A stretch of 64,000 nt of DNA from Polychytrium aggregatum (Eukaryota; Chytridiomycota; Chytridiomycetes; Polychytriales): the NCBI RefSeq assembly GCF_025602895.1, contig NW_026516266.1, positions 210,798 through 274,797 on the forward strand, read 5' to 3'. Below the pieces are notes generated by a model. That model saw nothing but the letters and a program-made list of their open reading frames with translations. It made no database searches and was not told where the DNA came from. Both the position numbers and the translations under genes were made by a program. Below are positions 46,542 to 58,249 of this stretch, in pieces. Position 1 is the first letter of the stretch. Every line of letters begins with the position of its first letter.

Positions 46542-47420
46542 TCATCTGGGCCAAGTGGGTGTGATGGCTTGGACATCCCGGGTATGCGGTTGCTCGTGCC
46601 CCGAATGCGTTGCGCTCGAGTCCGAGAGCGGGCGTACTGACCCGGCATGTTTGATGGCACGGGATTTTGGCCGTCTCGACGGACCCGGGCCGTCCTTGGG
46701 CAACCGAGATATAACATTGTCTTGGGCAGCGCAGGAGCACCCGGGGTGCTGATCAGAGACGAACGGGAAGCTCTTGGCGACCAAGAGCTGCAGGATCTCG
46801 TCCTCGCGGCCCTGGCTCACCCGGGCCACGATCTCGTCGAGGGCACGGACGTCGTCGAGGGCCCGATGGACGACAGGCGACAGGCCAAAGTGCTCCGATA
46901 GAGCGGCCAGGGAATGCTTCTTGAGCGGCACCATGGGTCGCAGAAACCCAACCAACGTGCAGGCCGCTCGCCAATGGGTCAGCTGCAGGCGCTGGGCCGG
47001 GCTGAGTTCGGCATTGATCATCCTCACATCGAACTTTGCGTTGTGGGCCAAGATCAAGGGAGCCACCCCTGGTCCGCAACGGTCCTGGACAAAGCCGACG
47101 ATGCGGTTCCATTGGGTGGCAAAGACGGGCGCACTCGCCACCATCTGGTCGCTAATGCCGTGGATGTGCTGGTTGGCGATATGGCTCTTGGGATTGACCA
47201 GGAGCGAGATATGTTGTGGGTTCGACCGAGTCGGGCCCGCGAAACACGAGGCCTCCTGGATCGCCATCTCGATGATTTGATTTCGCCCCGGCGAGAACCC
47301 GGTCGTTTCGGTGTCGCAGATGAACGCCTTGTACGAGACGTATCGGATGCATGCTGGCCTGGGCCGTCGTTGCGGAAGCCGGATCGCGCAAACGATGGCA
47401 CCGAGGATTCGCGGGAACAT
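46542..47420 (-). CDS. DEDDh 3'-5' exonuclease (DnaQ/RNase T fold)
   Basis: This intronless reading shows the three Exo motifs: FICDTETTGFSPGRNQIIEM (Exo I, Asp-Glu), LILAHNAKFDVRMINAEL (Exo II) and VVHRALDDVRALDEIVARV (Exo III, with the DEDDh His). The C-terminus is a low-complexity tail. The start is uncertain: MFPRILGAIVCAIRLPQRR (ATG 47420) gives an Arg-rich N-terminus that could be a mitochondrial signal. The frame stays open upstream as far as about 48140 with low-complexity Arg/Pro/Ser residues. Substrate is unknown; the family includes proofreading and RNA-trimming exonucleases. Confidence 0.8.
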   Translation of the reverse strand: MFPRILGAIVCAIRLPQRRPRPACIRYVSYKAFICDTETTGFSPGRNQIIEMAIQEASCFAGPTRSNPQHISLLVNPKSHIANQHIHGISDQMVASAPVFATQWNRIVGFVQDRCGPGVAPLILAHNAKFDVRMINAELSPAQRLQLTHWRAACTLVGFLRPMVPLKKHSLAALSEHFGLSPVVHRALDDVRALDEIVARVSQGREDEILQLLVAKSFPFVSDQHPGCSCAAQDNVISRLPKDGPGPSRRPKSRAIKHAGSVRPLSDSSATHSGHEQPHTRDVQAITPTWPR

Positions 47421-48238
47421 TTGGGGCTGATCGGCGTGAGATGGAGAAGGAGCCAAGGACTTGCGAGGGCGGATCGATGCTTCTTCAGGGGGGCCACGCC
47501 CACCTGCATCATGTTCGTGTTGTCGCTGATAGGCCAGCCGCGATTCGGACCCAGGAAATGCAGGGATCATGACAGGCGGATGTGTTCTCGGCCTCGATGG
47601 AGCAAGCAGATGGACGAATGTCTCGAGGCAAAGAAGTAGAGGGTCGGATTGCGAAAAGTAACTGCGAATTCGTGCAGCTGGGAGGGGGAAGGCGAGTTTC
47701 CATGCGAGAGCGACGGAAACACTGGCACATAGGGACGGAGCTGGAACCGGACGCAATGGCGGCCTGCGGCGAGCCATTCGCCCGGTCCGGTGTCTGTTTG
47801 TGCGGTACAGGTTTGCAATGCTGGGAAAGCAAAAGGCGGCAGCATCATGGCCATGAAGTCGACGACTGGCGTGGCAGGGAAAGCGATGCACTGTATTGGG
47901 GCGACATGGAACTCGACGGGCCGACACAGATTGGAAGATCCAAAGCTGACGGGGTGACGAGGTTGGCGAGGTGCAACAGCAGCATGCAGAAAGGCCGCAA
48001 CGGAACCGGGCCTTCATCAGAGTGCGTTGACAAGCGACAGGGATCAAGGACGGCCCGGCGATGGAGATCGAAAGCGACTCGGCGACGAAATGCAGGCGAT
48101 CCAATCGGTCGAGAAACGGAATAAGCAAGAAAGAACCCATCACCCGGATCCTTGCGAGCCAGCTGTGCAGAGTCCCTCGGGGACAGGATGTGTGTGAAGC
48201 GAGGGCCGCGACAGCCGGCTCATCCGATCAACACCCTC
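47421..48238. other. Gap with an upstream-open minus-strand frame
   Basis: The exonuclease frame remains open through most of this region, which may include a longer N-terminus or only its promoter and leader. It also carries the 3' end of Rheb. No other gene was recognised. Confidence 0.5.
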
Positions 48239-48802
48239 TCACATCAGCAGACAGCCACTGGTCCGAGGCGGCTCCGAGTCGAGGCCCTGCTTCTCGATCT
48301 CGCCCAGGACAAGCTCAAAGATCTTGCCAATGTTCTGGTTGTGCTTGGCGCTCGATTCGATAAAGGCGCAGTTCCACTCGATAGCGACCCGAGTGGCCTC
48401 CTCGGTTGGGACCTGACGCTGGTTCGAGAGATCGGCCTTGTTGCCGACCAGGACGATGGGTACCCAGTCGATGCCGGTGTAGTTGAGAATCTTGTCTCGG
48501 ACAACGTGGCACATCTCAAAGGATTGTCGAGAGGCGATCGAGTAGACGAGGACGTAGCCGTGGATGCCGATGGCGTGCTTGGAATTCAGGATCGAATACT
48601 CGTCTTGGCCGGCAGTGTCGATGATCTCGGCGTCGTAGTCCTGGTTGCGGTACCGGACGAGCTTGTGGAAGGTGTTTTCGATGGTTGGGTAGTAGGTGTC
48701 TGCAAAGTGGTTCTCGACGAACTGGATGGTCATGGACGACTTGCCGACGGCGCGGGAGCCCAGCACGGCGATTTTGCGGGCCTTGGGAGGAGCTCTGCTC
48801 AT
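48239..48802 (-). CDS. RHEB: Rheb-type small GTPase
   Basis: This single-exon gene encodes 187 residues, the usual Rheb length. The P-loop GSRAVGKSS has the Rheb-specific Arg in place of Ras Gly12. The effector loop is ADTYYPTIENTF, switch II is DTAGQDEYS, NKAD is present, and ESSAK is the G5 motif. The C-terminus CLLM is a CaaX box for farnesylation (Met end). Rheb activates TORC1 on vacuolar or lysosomal membranes and is turned off by TSC2. No internal break. The upstream region has a GGGAT microsatellite. Confidence 0.96.
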   Translation of the reverse strand: MSRAPPKARKIAVLGSRAVGKSSMTIQFVENHFADTYYPTIENTFHKLVRYRNQDYDAEIIDTAGQDEYSILNSKHAIGIHGYVLVYSIASRQSFEMCHVVRDKILNYTGIDWVPIVLVGNKADLSNQRQVPTEEATRVAIEWNCAFIESSAKHNQNIGKIFELVLGEIEKQGLDSEPPRTSGCLLM

Positions 48803-49626
48803 GGCTGCAGTAATTCAGAGAGGGTGTGGGGCCGATGGACAGACGAGTCGCCGACAAAGGTACCGGCGGATGGGATGGGATGGGATGGGATGATGAGATG
48901 GGATGATGGATGGGATGATGAGATGAACGGAAGGCTCGGGCGGACGAGAGGGGCGAACGGGCTGAGGCCGGGCTGGGCTGCGGCGTTCGGTCAGGGGCCG
49001 GTTGGGTGCACGTGTGCATCGGTTTGGTAAGACCACAGACGGATGGATGGATGGATGGATTGCACATCTCTGAAGCAGCGAGCAGCGGATGCATCGGCAA
49101 CGACAGAAGCGGCTCGGTCACAGCACGCAACGAGCAGAGATGGTCTGGTCGGCCGCAATCGAATGTCCGTTCACGACGGATTTGCGGCGGCGCCATTGAA
49201 ACCGGCCACTGTCGCAACCACCACCAACATATTCTCGGCATCAGGTACCAGTATTAGCGACAGTATCACGACAAAGAGGACGAAGACAGAGCAGGCGACA
49301 AAGCTACACGAAACAAGCAATCGATTCACAGGCAGCGACGGCAAAAAATAACAAACTAACAACAGATAATCTATAGCAAAGAAAGTAATTTCAGATAGTT
49401 CCCAATCCCGAGGGCCGGGGCAGTTGGTAAAGTGTTTTCAGTGTCGCCCGAAGAGAGAAAGCGCAAAAGAGATAAAGAACAAGCGAACGGGCGAACAAAC
49501 GGACGAACGAATGAGAGAAAGCTGCGAGAGCCACCTTCATGGCGACTCTGGGCCAGTGCATGCACATGAGCATGTCATGTCGATAAGGTACGGAGCTCGC
49601 CTGGTGTAGGGATCGCTCGAGTGTGC
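48803..49626. other. Intergenic region with GGGAT and GGAT repeats
   Basis: This is upstream of Rheb and downstream of the IQ-CH-DH gene, both minus strand. A (GGGAT/GATGA)n tract lies at about 48869-48925 and a (GGAT)n tract at 49040-49060. No gene is recognised. Confidence 0.7.
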
Positions 49627-52600
49627 TTAGGCTCGAGCGGTGCCCTTGGACCAAAGCTTGTCGCTGATGGACTGAACAAGGATATTGAGCTTGACAATGC
49701 CCAACTGGATCTTCTTATTATCCCGCACGGCGACGGGCCCGGCGACCTGCTCGATCTCTGGCTTGGCAATGTCCAGCATCCAGTTCTTGTACTCGAACAG
49801 TCGGTAGATTGGATAGCGGATGTACCAGCCGACATCGGCACGCACACGCATCAGCTCGAGCGTCATCGGGTCGGCCGACTCGTCGTTGGGGGCATAGTAG
49901 TCCTGGCTCTCGGCGTGGGACTGGATGTGCTGCGACTCGAGCGACGTTGAAACCGGCGAGACGAACTCTTGGTGGACAAATTGCGGGGCGTACGCAAGAT
50001 CCTGCAGGAAGCGGGCCATCTCGTCTTCGTCGGGTGTGCTGGCGCCTGCTGGCGCTGGCGCAGCAAGGATGCTCCGTAAGAGATCGACCAGAGCCTGCGA
50101 TAGCACGGCATATTTGATGTACAGCTTTTGGATCGCCGTGGCAAACTTGAGGACCGTTGCGCCAATCTTGACGACTCCGACGCTTTCAGGATTGCCCGGT
50201 GCACCAGAGTCGAGTGCGGAGCCGGCGCGGGCACACTCGAGACTGATCTCGGCAGCAAACTTGGTGTGAGTGGTGTCGATTTCTTTGAGCAGGGCAATGA
50301 ATCTGGAGAGCTCCTCGGTTTCTCCTTCCAGAGGATCGGCGACATGTTGGCGGCGTCGAGCAAGATCATCAAGAAAGGCGGTGATGACGTGCAAATTGTG
50401 GACGTAGTTGTTCTGGCAGAGTTTGGCGTGGTGGAGCGGAACGGGAGGGGAGGAACGGTGTGTTAGCCCAAGTGTCCAAGCCAGCGGCGATGCCGATGCC
50501 GATGCCGATGCCAATGCCGATGCCGATGCCGATGCCGATGCCGATGCCGATGCCGATGCCGATGCCGATGCCGATGCCGATGCCGATGCCGATGCCGATG
50601 CCGATGCCGATGCCGATGCCGATGCCGATGCCGATGCCGATCACACAGGCGAGAGTCGTGCTCGCAGGCTGTCCCTACGCCACCATCAAGAGACTGCGAC
50701 GTAGCTACAAAAAAACCTCACCTCCTCGGATACCAGAGTTGCGATCGCATTGTTACGCCGTTTGCGGTAGTTGAGGAGCCGATTCAAACTTGGAACGCGT
50801 GGGCGGTCGTGATCGGCCAGCTCACCGCGGGCCTCCAACGAAAACGACGCGGTCGTGGCCGGAGAGGTCGATTCATAGGCAGAGAGGCCGCCAGGGCTTA
50901 CCAGACCCGAGTCACTTGGAGTCAGCTGGGGAGTCAGCTGGGGGTTGGCGTGGGAAGCCTGGGATCTTGGGATGGGCACGGGAGCGCTGACATTCCCGGT
51001 CGAGGGCTTGGCCTCGCCCGAAGTGTGGTCCGCTGCTACTGTGGTGGGCGGCTCGGCATCGATGGACGGCACAGGCTGCAGATCCGGAAAGTCAGCCGTA
51101 TAGGAGCCCGTGCGTGACCGGATCGACTGGCTGTCGGAACCAGCCATGAACGAATGGACCGAGCCCACGGTGGCGGTCCGGGCAATCGATGGCGAGGTCG
51201 ATATCATGCTGACGGGGCGCTCGCCCATGGGGGGAGGCGGAGGGGCCGCAAGGGTCTTCTGTGCCTTGGAAGCGATGCGCAGCTTGTTTTCGGAGCCGGT
51301 GGACGAGCCCAGTGAGCTGACGGTCTGCATAGACATGTTTGAGACGCTGTTTGCCCGGCGAGAGCTCGAGATGGGCGGATGCGCCGTGTCGGAGCCGATC
51401 TGATATGCAGTCGCCTGAGGGCCGGGCTGTGAGGAGGCTTGTGGGCCCGGTTGCAAGGGCGGTTGCGGCGCAGACTGCGGCTTGGGCTCGTCGCTGTCCT
51501 TGAGATTCATGGCGGGCCCGTTCCACCCCTTCTTACGAGCCTGTCGCTCAAGCGCACAGATGGTTCTCAAGACCGTCAGGGCGGACTTGCGGAAGGGGTC
51601 CTCGTTGCGAGGCATCAGCAGATCCTCGACGGTGAACAGGATCGAGGTTTTCAGGCCAATGGTCTTGCAGAACTCCAGAAAGAACACGATCTTGTGGATG
51701 GTATACTCGTTGCCTGTTCCCAGCAGCTGGCATTGTATCTTTGGGAACATGGCGCAGACCAGATGGCAGAGCACGTTGCCGGTCGATATGATCGTAAGAA
51801 GGTCGACGTCGGTTGGGTATTCGTCGTCGAGAACAGTTCCGATCCTTGCATAAAAGGCGACAGAGGAATGTACGGGTGCGCGTCAGACTTGGAAGGAATC
51901 CGCCATGACTGCGCCAACATCTGTCCGAGCCGGTCTGTGCAGAAACTCACCAGGCGATCACTTTGGGAGCATACTCGTTGTACATGACGACCGAAGGGAT
52001 AGCTCCTGTGTGGCGGCGGCATCATATTAGGATGTACATACATGGCCAAGCAGCGCTAGGACGGCGGCACTGGTCCGTGCCGGTACAGAACGCACACAGT
52101 GCGGACCCGTTGAGGGGCTCCAAGACTATTCGACCGTGACTCGGCAGCCGAACAGAGTGAAGGACGAGCTACTGACGACACTCCAACAGGCGGTGGAGGG
52201 GGGGTGATCTTACCGGTCCTAGAGAGTGAATCGCTGCCGAGAGCCATTGCAGGCTAAAGAAGGACCAGGGAAGAAGCCGGTATGAGTTAGACAGCCTCGA
52301 CATGGCAGATGCGCAGGAATCGTATGCGAACCTTGGGAGTGTTGTCATTGAGGAACCCAAGGTTGGAGGCCAGGAGGAAAGACTCTTCAGAATTGAGAGC
52401 GTCCATGAATTCCCGCTGTGCAGAGTTGTCGTCCTAGGTGAGCGAGCCAGTGGACATGCAATGTGCCCCAAAGAGAATGCACCGCACAGGTGTATTAGTG
52501 AGGATGCAGGAGATTGCATGGGGATGCATGTGTGGTTTGGGGGACAGAGAAGCAGAGTGCACTCACCGGATCGGCCCGTGTGGAGGTGGCATAGAGCGAG

Positions 52601-53863
52601 GAGATGGCCTGGAGATGCTTTCGCAGCCTCTCGACCTTGGTTTTGATACGGATGGCATCGCCGTCGGCGGTAATCGGGCCTCCCTGCAGATCCTCGTTGC
52701 GGGTGAGATCCAGCGAGGGTGCAAGCGAGGTGGCATGGATCCCTGAAACAGTGCGCGTTGGGGCAGTGGGGATGTACTCGGCCGGCGGTGAGACAGGCTC
52801 GGAGTGGACAGAGAAGATTCGGGGCTGATGGGTGCGCTGTGGCTCCACAATCTGCGGCGGGGTGAGATCTGGCGGGGGACTAGTGGACTACAGTGGTGGA
52901 GGAAATCGTGTCCAGTGCCCAGCACATTCAAGCCCGTGGAACCGCGGGTGAGACAGACCAGGTCAGTTCGGGGGGGGGCAAGTGGGATCCAGGTGGGTTT
53001 GGACCAGAGGAGGGACAGAGTGGTTGATGCCGATCGATCGCAAGGGGGGAAATAGCGATTGGCCGCCATGGAACGAGAGACGAAGTGGGTGGGTGGTGGT
53101 GGTGAAGGCGGGGCCGAGAGAGTGCGCCCGCCAGATTGAGGATGAAAACCAGAGTCAGTCGGGGATGAGTGGCAGACGAGTCGAGGCGAATTGGGGAAGC
53201 CGATTGTGGGAAGCCGATTGGGGGGGGGCGAGCAAGGTCGCAGAGTGAGCGAGTTGGGATCGTCAAGCAAGTACTGCTCACAGATGACTCGGTACATGGC
53301 AAGTTCATGTCGACATTGGCAGGAGCGAGTGTAGGGCGAGCCACTTTGGCTGGCTGGCTGGCTCGACATACCTGGTAGATTTCGTTGGTAGACTCGAGAT
53401 AAGCCCGAACGAACTCGAGAGACTGCCCGTCCATGAGCATCCGATGGATCGACAGGCGCAGACGGGCACCTCGCCATGTCTTTTGGATCTTGATGGCGGC
53501 CTCGTGCTGGGGCTTCATCCAGAGATAGCGCTCGATCGTCTGCATGCCCCAGCTCGAGATCCAAATGGTGCCGCCAAAGGCGTCCTTCTCGCTCAGACGG
53601 ACGTGCCTGGAGCTGATGCCGAGCTGGGCGATGAAGTGGGAGCACATGGCAACCTTGCGCTCCATGGGATAGAGATGCGATGTGGGAGTGCCGAAGATGT
53701 ACTTGTCGACAAAGTCGCCGATGGGCAGGGCATGCTCGGGGATCGAGTTGCTCTCGGATGGGGAGCTTGGGCTGGGATACTGAGGCGACTGTGGACCAGG
53801 CACAGAGAGCCGGCCTGGTGCGGGTTGCTTCGAGGCCCTGCCTTTCTTCAGAAAGTTGAGCAT
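49627..53863 (-). CDS. IQ-CH-DH protein, RhoGEF-like
   Basis: This multi-exon gene starts at [13 protein letters not shown] (ATG 53863). The N-terminal region ends in an IQ motif ([16 protein letters not shown], about 53430-53480). A helical segment ([20 protein letters not shown]) follows. A calponin-homology domain is spliced together as [39 protein letters not shown] and [21 protein letters not shown] Ser/Pro linker leads to [15 protein letters not shown] joined to [17 protein letters not shown]. The DH-like helices then include [19 protein letters not shown] and [20 protein letters not shown]. No PH domain follows before the stop at 49627-49629. CH plus DH recalls Cdc24 and Vav. GEF activity is inferred. 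Intron 50413-50721 contains a long hexanucleotide repeat. Confidence 0.75.
50486..50642. repeat. Hexanucleotide microsatellite (GCCGAT)n
   Basis: About 26 nearly perfect hexamers (one ATGCCA variant) lie in an intron between the CH and DH exons of the IQ-CH-DH gene. Confidence 0.97.
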
Positions 53864-55110
53864 GCTGGCAGCGACAGTGTGTTCAGGGCCGATAGGAAGG
53901 CGGGTGTCGGGGCTTGAGGATGCAGCCCAAGGGCAGGCGGATGGAGCGTCGGGGCGAGCGAGAGCTGTTCAGAGAAGAGACACGAGGGTGTAATTCGACG
54001 GCGGGACGGGACAGCCAGAGAAGTAAAGGAAAGGAAAGGAAGAAAAAAAAAAAAGGGACGAAGCTGGGAAAGAGTCGGCGACGAGAGGAAAGCCGTGGAT
54101 GAGGACCAAGACCTGCCGAGCAGTCGAGCGGTCGAGCAGTCGAGCGGGGAAGACAAGAAGGACCAGGAGACCGGGGCTTTGTTTGCGACTCGGGGAGGAG
54201 CCCAAGGACAGGGCAGACTGGAGAAGGGATCGCCAGAGAGCAGCGACGGGCAGGGCGAGGGCAACGAAGGCAGCGAGCGCAAGGGAAGACAGGTGCAAAG
54301 GAAGCAAGCGAGCAAGCGAGCAACCGACCAGGCCGGGCAGCAGGAGCGGCAGCGACCGAGGGCACGGCCAAGGCCGACAATGCATCGCAAGAAGAAACAC
54401 CAGCAGCAGGAGCTCTCGAGCACTGGCGCACAAGCGCGGCCATGCGTTTGAAGCACCGGCGCGCGCCACTGCTCGTGGCAAGAAGAAAGCAAAGGCGCTG
54501 GGGGCTGGGCGTTGGTCCGGAAGTGACAATCGGAAGTGACAGTGCATACGGCAGGTGGAATGATAAACATCTGCGGTTGGCGGGATGGTGTGTGTGGTTT
54601 GCAACGAAACAAATAACATCGACTGCGGTCCAGCAGCGAGAGAAGGGTGCGATTGGGCAATCCGTCGTCGCTCAAAGTTGTGGGAACAACCGTGTTGACA
54701 AGTGGTGCTAACAAGTGGTGCTGACAATCGGTGCTGATAAGCAAGGACATGAGAGCGACGACGAGCACGGACGGAAAGCTGATTCGACCCACTCCATCCC
54801 ACTCCTGCGAGCTCTATCCCACTCTCGCGAACTCTATCGTGTTGTGCTGAATTACATCGCACACGCCCCCCTCCAACCCAGTCCCACGCGCTTCCATCCG
54901 CCGGCCGCCGCTCCTTTTCCTTGGCTGCAACAAGGCTGCCCGCGGCTTGTCTCTCCCCGCCTTGGCTGCTCGGCTCCTGGGCCCAGTTCGCCAGCGTGTC
55001 CGCCTGGCCCTTTGCTGCGCGGCTTGCTGAGCGGCCTGCGTTCTGCCGTTCACGCGTCTGTCCTGTGCTGCATCCCTCGCCCAACGTTGGGCGCCACCAC
55101 GCAGGCCGAA

Positions 55111-55146
<36 letters not shown>

Positions 55147-55549
55147 ATCCCGCCTCCTGCATCTCGCTCCTGCGTCTCGCTCCTGCATCTCGCCCGCATC
55201 GTGCTTCTGTGTTCCTCGGCCAGCTGCGCAGCACTCTCGCCACAGCGCGTTTGTCACACTGCGGTGCGACACCCCAGTGTCCCTTTGTCTCCGGATCGAG
55301 TGTGCGATCCCGCCGGATCCAGCCAGCTCGGCTGCTCAGCCACCCCGCGCCACACGGCTTCTCCAGCAGACTCGATCCGCACTCGATCCACCCCCGATCC
55401 GCACTCGGTCCGCACTCGATCCACTCCTCACATAAAGCCTGCCCGAATTCCGCGAGATCTTGTCAACAACACACCGCCGTTTCGTCGAGCCGGCTCTCCC
55501 TCCACTCTCCCGAAATCTCCGTTCACACCACGCCGTTGCCGCCGTCGCC
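53864..55549. other. 1.7-kb divergent intergenic region
   Basis: This lies between the IQ-CH-DH gene (minus) and CWC22 (plus). It has a purine tract with A12 at about 54030-54060, C/G-rich chance frames, a (GCT)n tract at 55112-55146, and short GATCCGCACTC-type repeats at about 55370-55430 just upstream of CWC22. No coding evidence was found on either strand. Confidence 0.6.
55112..55146. repeat. (GCT)n trinucleotide repeat
   Basis: About 11 to 12 perfect GCT units lie about 400 bases upstream of the CWC22 ATG, probably in its leader or promoter. Confidence 0.95.
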
Positions 55550-58249
55550 ATGGCCACAGCGTCTGCAGTGCCCTCAGGTAGCGTCCTTGATCTCTCGTCG
55601 CTCCCGCCCTATCCCTGCGATCGCCTCGACACCCCTGCACCGCCTCGTCTGGATCGATTGCTCGATGTGGTCGCTAATGCGCTCAGGTCCTCCAACCGCG
55701 CGATCGCTGCAGGCTCGAGCCTCCTCGGCCGAGCGGGTGGTGCCTACATCCCGCCGGCCAAGCTCCGCGCCATGCAGGCCGCCATCACCGACAAGTCAAG
55801 CGCAGAGTACCAGAGGATGAGCTGGGAGGCCCTGAAGAAGAGCATCAACGGCCTGATCAACAAAGTCAACACCTCCAACATCAAAAACATCGTCCCGGAG
55901 CTGTTCTCGGAAAACCTGATTCGTGGCCGTGGCCTGCTGTGTCGGAGCATCATGAAGGCCCAGTCCGTGTCGCTCCCCTACACCCCTGTTCTAGCTGCCC
56001 TCATCGCCGTCATCAACACCAAGCTCCCCCAGATCGGCGAGCTTCTCCTCGTGCGGCTGATAGCCCAGTTCCGCAGGGCTTACAAGCGCAACGACAAGAC
56101 TATCTGCATCGCCAGCACAAAGTTCCTCGGTCACCTCGTCAACCAAAAGGTCGTCCAGGAAATCCTCGCCCTCCAGATCCTGATGCTGCTGCTCGAGCAC
56201 CCCACCGACGACTCGGTCGAGGTCGCCGTCGGCTTCATGAAGGAGGTCGGCGCCTTCCTCACCGAGGTCTCTCCGCGTGGCACCAATGCCGTCTTTGAGC
56301 GCTTCCGCGGCATCCTCCACGAGGGCCAGATCGACAAGCGAACCCAGTACATGGTCGAAGTGCTCTTCCAGATCCGAAAGGACAAGTTCAAGGATAATGC
56401 CGCTGTCGAGGAGGACCTCGACCTGGTCGATGAACAGGATCAGATCACACACTACAAGCTGCTCGACGACGAAGCCAGCATCGAAGATGGGCTCAATGTC
56501 TTCAAGTTCGACCCCAATTACCTCGAGAACGAGGCTAGATACCAGCAAATCAAGCGTGAGATCCTCGGCGACGATGACGAGGACGATGATGAAGATGAAG
56601 ATGGCGACGATGAGAGCAGCGACGGCGACGAGAGCGACGACGCCGAAGCTGGTGACGAAAGGGCACCCTCGACCGAGCAGCTTCAGCAGCAAATGCAGAT
56701 CCACGACCAGACCAACACCAATCTCATCAATCTCCGTCGCGCCATCTACCTCACAATCATGTCCAGCTTGAACTTTGAAGAATGTGCCCACAAGATCCTC
56801 AAGCTGAAGATCCAGCCTGGCCAGGAGTCCGAGGTCTGCGACATGATCATCGAGTGCTGCTCCCAGGAGCGCACCTACATCAGCTTTTATGGTCTTTTGG
56901 GCGAGCGTTTCGCCAAGATCGACAGAGTCTGGGCCGACAATTTTGCCCAGTGCTTCGAACGCACCTATCAAACCATCCACCGCTACGAGACCAACCGTCT
57001 GCGCAACATTTCAAAGTACTTTGCCCACCTTCTGGCCTCCGATGCCCTCACCTGGGAGGTCTTTGCGCTGATCCGCATCACCGAGCAAGACACCACCTCG
57101 AGCTCCCGTATCTTTATCAAGATCCTGCTGCAGGAACTCAACGAATCGATGGGCCTGCCGAAGCTGAAGCAGCGCCTCGAGGACCCGTATATGGTCATTA
57201 CCGTCAACTCCGAGCACGGCTCCGTCACCCGCGGTGCCTTTGACGGCCTCTTCCCCAAGGACAATCCGCGAAATACGCGCTTTGCCATCAACTACTTCAC
57301 TAGCATCAACCTCGGCGGCCTGACCGAAGACCTGCGTGAGCACCTCAAAAACGCACCAAAGCTGATCATGGCTCAGCAGCAGCAAGTCGAGAGTTCCGAC
57401 TCGTCGTCTTCGGATTCAGACTCGGATTCAGGCTCAGACTCGGATTCAGGCTCAGACTCGGATTCAGGCTCGGACTCGGAATCAGACTCGGAATCGGAAT
57501 CGGGCTCAGATTCATCCAGCTCCAGTGCGTCCTCTCGAAACGATCGCCGCAGCCGTCCCAAGTCTGCTCCAAGAAAACAGCGATCACCCAGCCCACCGCC
57601 GCGCGAGAGTGCTCGTCGCCGCAGCCCCGATGCTGCCCCCGCTCCGAGAGCCCCGGAGCGAGTCCCGGAGCGTGCCGCACGATCCCCACGCAGCGACCGT
57701 AGCCCGGCTGCCCGCTCAGGCGGACCTCGTGGCGATCGACGACCTCCTGTGCGCGACTTGGATCGACCAAGCGACCGGAGAGGCTCGCCACGACGATTCC
57801 AAAACCGCTCACCTCCAGTGCGCCGAGGCTCGCCCGCGCGGGACCCTGCTCGGAGGCGCTACGATAGCCCTCCTCGCCGGCAGCGCCGTGACTCGCGCTC
57901 GCCCGATTCGCGTCGCCGTCGCCGATCTCCCGGCGGCGATTCAAACGATGACCGGCAGCTGCGCAAGAGGCCACGAGAAGACGAACACCGGTCCCGCAGC
58001 CGCTCTCGGGACGAGCGTGGTCCCCAAAGGCGACCTCGATACCGCTCGCTCTCCCGGTCGAGCTCTGCCTCTGCTTCTGGATCTGGCTCTGGATCGTCCG
58101 GCTCGGGTTCCCGTTCGCGCTCCAGATCAAGCTCGGGCGGCTCTTCTCGCTCGCGGTCCCAGGACCGAAGCCGCCCGGGTAATCGCCGCCCACGCAGTCC
58201 GTCTGGCTCTCCGAGACGACGAAGACGCAGCTACTCCCGCTCGCCCTGA
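55550..58249 (+). CDS. CWC22: CWC22, spliceosome factor (MIF4G-MA3-RS)
   Basis: A single exon of 899 residues starts at [40 protein letters not shown] precedes a MIF4G domain (about residues 90-275; [20 protein letters not shown], then [20 protein letters not shown]). [20 protein letters not shown] is followed by an acidic stretch (about 340-372). The MA3 domain (about 390-515) contains [20 protein letters not shown]. After [20 protein letters not shown] the tail is a long Asp-Ser and Arg-Ser rich region (about 615-899). CWC22 recruits eIF4A3 to spliceosomes, seeding the exon-junction complex, and is needed for the first splicing step. An RS tail of this size is animal-like rather than yeast-like. 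It is unusual among neighbours in lacking introns. Confidence 0.96.
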   Translation: MATASAVPSGSVLDLSSLPPYPCDRLDTPAPPRLDRLLDVVANALRSSNRAIAAGSSLLGRAGGAYIPPAKLRAMQAAITDKSSAEYQRMSWEALKKSINGLINKVNTSNIKNIVPELFSENLIRGRGLLCRSIMKAQSVSLPYTPVLAALIAVINTKLPQIGELLLVRLIAQFRRAYKRNDKTICIASTKFLGHLVNQKVVQEILALQILMLLLEHPTDDSVEVAVGFMKEVGAFLTEVSPRGTNAVFERFRGILHEGQIDKRTQYMVEVLFQIRKDKFKDNAAVEEDLDLVDEQDQITHYKLLDDEASIEDGLNVFKFDPNYLENEARYQQIKREILGDDDEDDDEDEDGDDESSDGDESDDAEAGDERAPSTEQLQQQMQIHDQTNTNLINLRRAIYLTIMSSLNFEECAHKILKLKIQPGQESEVCDMIIECCSQERTYISFYGLLGERFAKIDRVWADNFAQCFERTYQTIHRYETNRLRNISKYFAHLLASDALTWEVFALIRITEQDTTSSSRIFIKILLQELNESMGLPKLKQRLEDPYMVITVNSEHGSVTRGAFDGLFPKDNPRNTRFAINYFTSINLGGLTEDLREHLKNAPKLIMAQQQQVESSDSSSSDSDSDSGSDSDSGSDSDSGSDSESDSESESGSDSSSSSASSRNDRRSRPKSAPRKQRSPSPPPRESARRRSPDAAPAPRAPERVPERAARSPRSDRSPAARSGGPRGDRRPPVRDLDRPSDRRGSPRRFQNRSPPVRRGSPARDPARRRYDSPPRRQRRDSRSPDSRRRRRSPGGDSNDDRQLRKRPREDEHRSRSRSRDERGPQRRPRYRSLSRSSSASASGSGSGSSGSGSRSRSRSSSGGSSRSRSQDRSRPGNRRPRSPSGSPRRRRRSYSRSP

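Noticed and set aside
50369-50704. Repeat proteins (Gly-Ile, Asp-Ala, Met-Pro dipeptides) in several frames
   Set aside because: These are translations of the (GCCGAT)n hexanucleotide tract, which lies in an intron of the IQ-CH-DH gene.
54814-55820. Long GC-rich open frames on both strands upstream of CWC22
   Set aside because: Low complexity residues, no motifs, and one runs out of frame through the CWC22 start. They look like chance frames around the GCT repeat.
55991-56980. 329-residue minus-strand frame opposite CWC22
   Set aside because: A shadow of the MIF4G/MA3 coding sequence. Its Asp/Glu/Val/Leu-rich content follows from codon use on the other strand.
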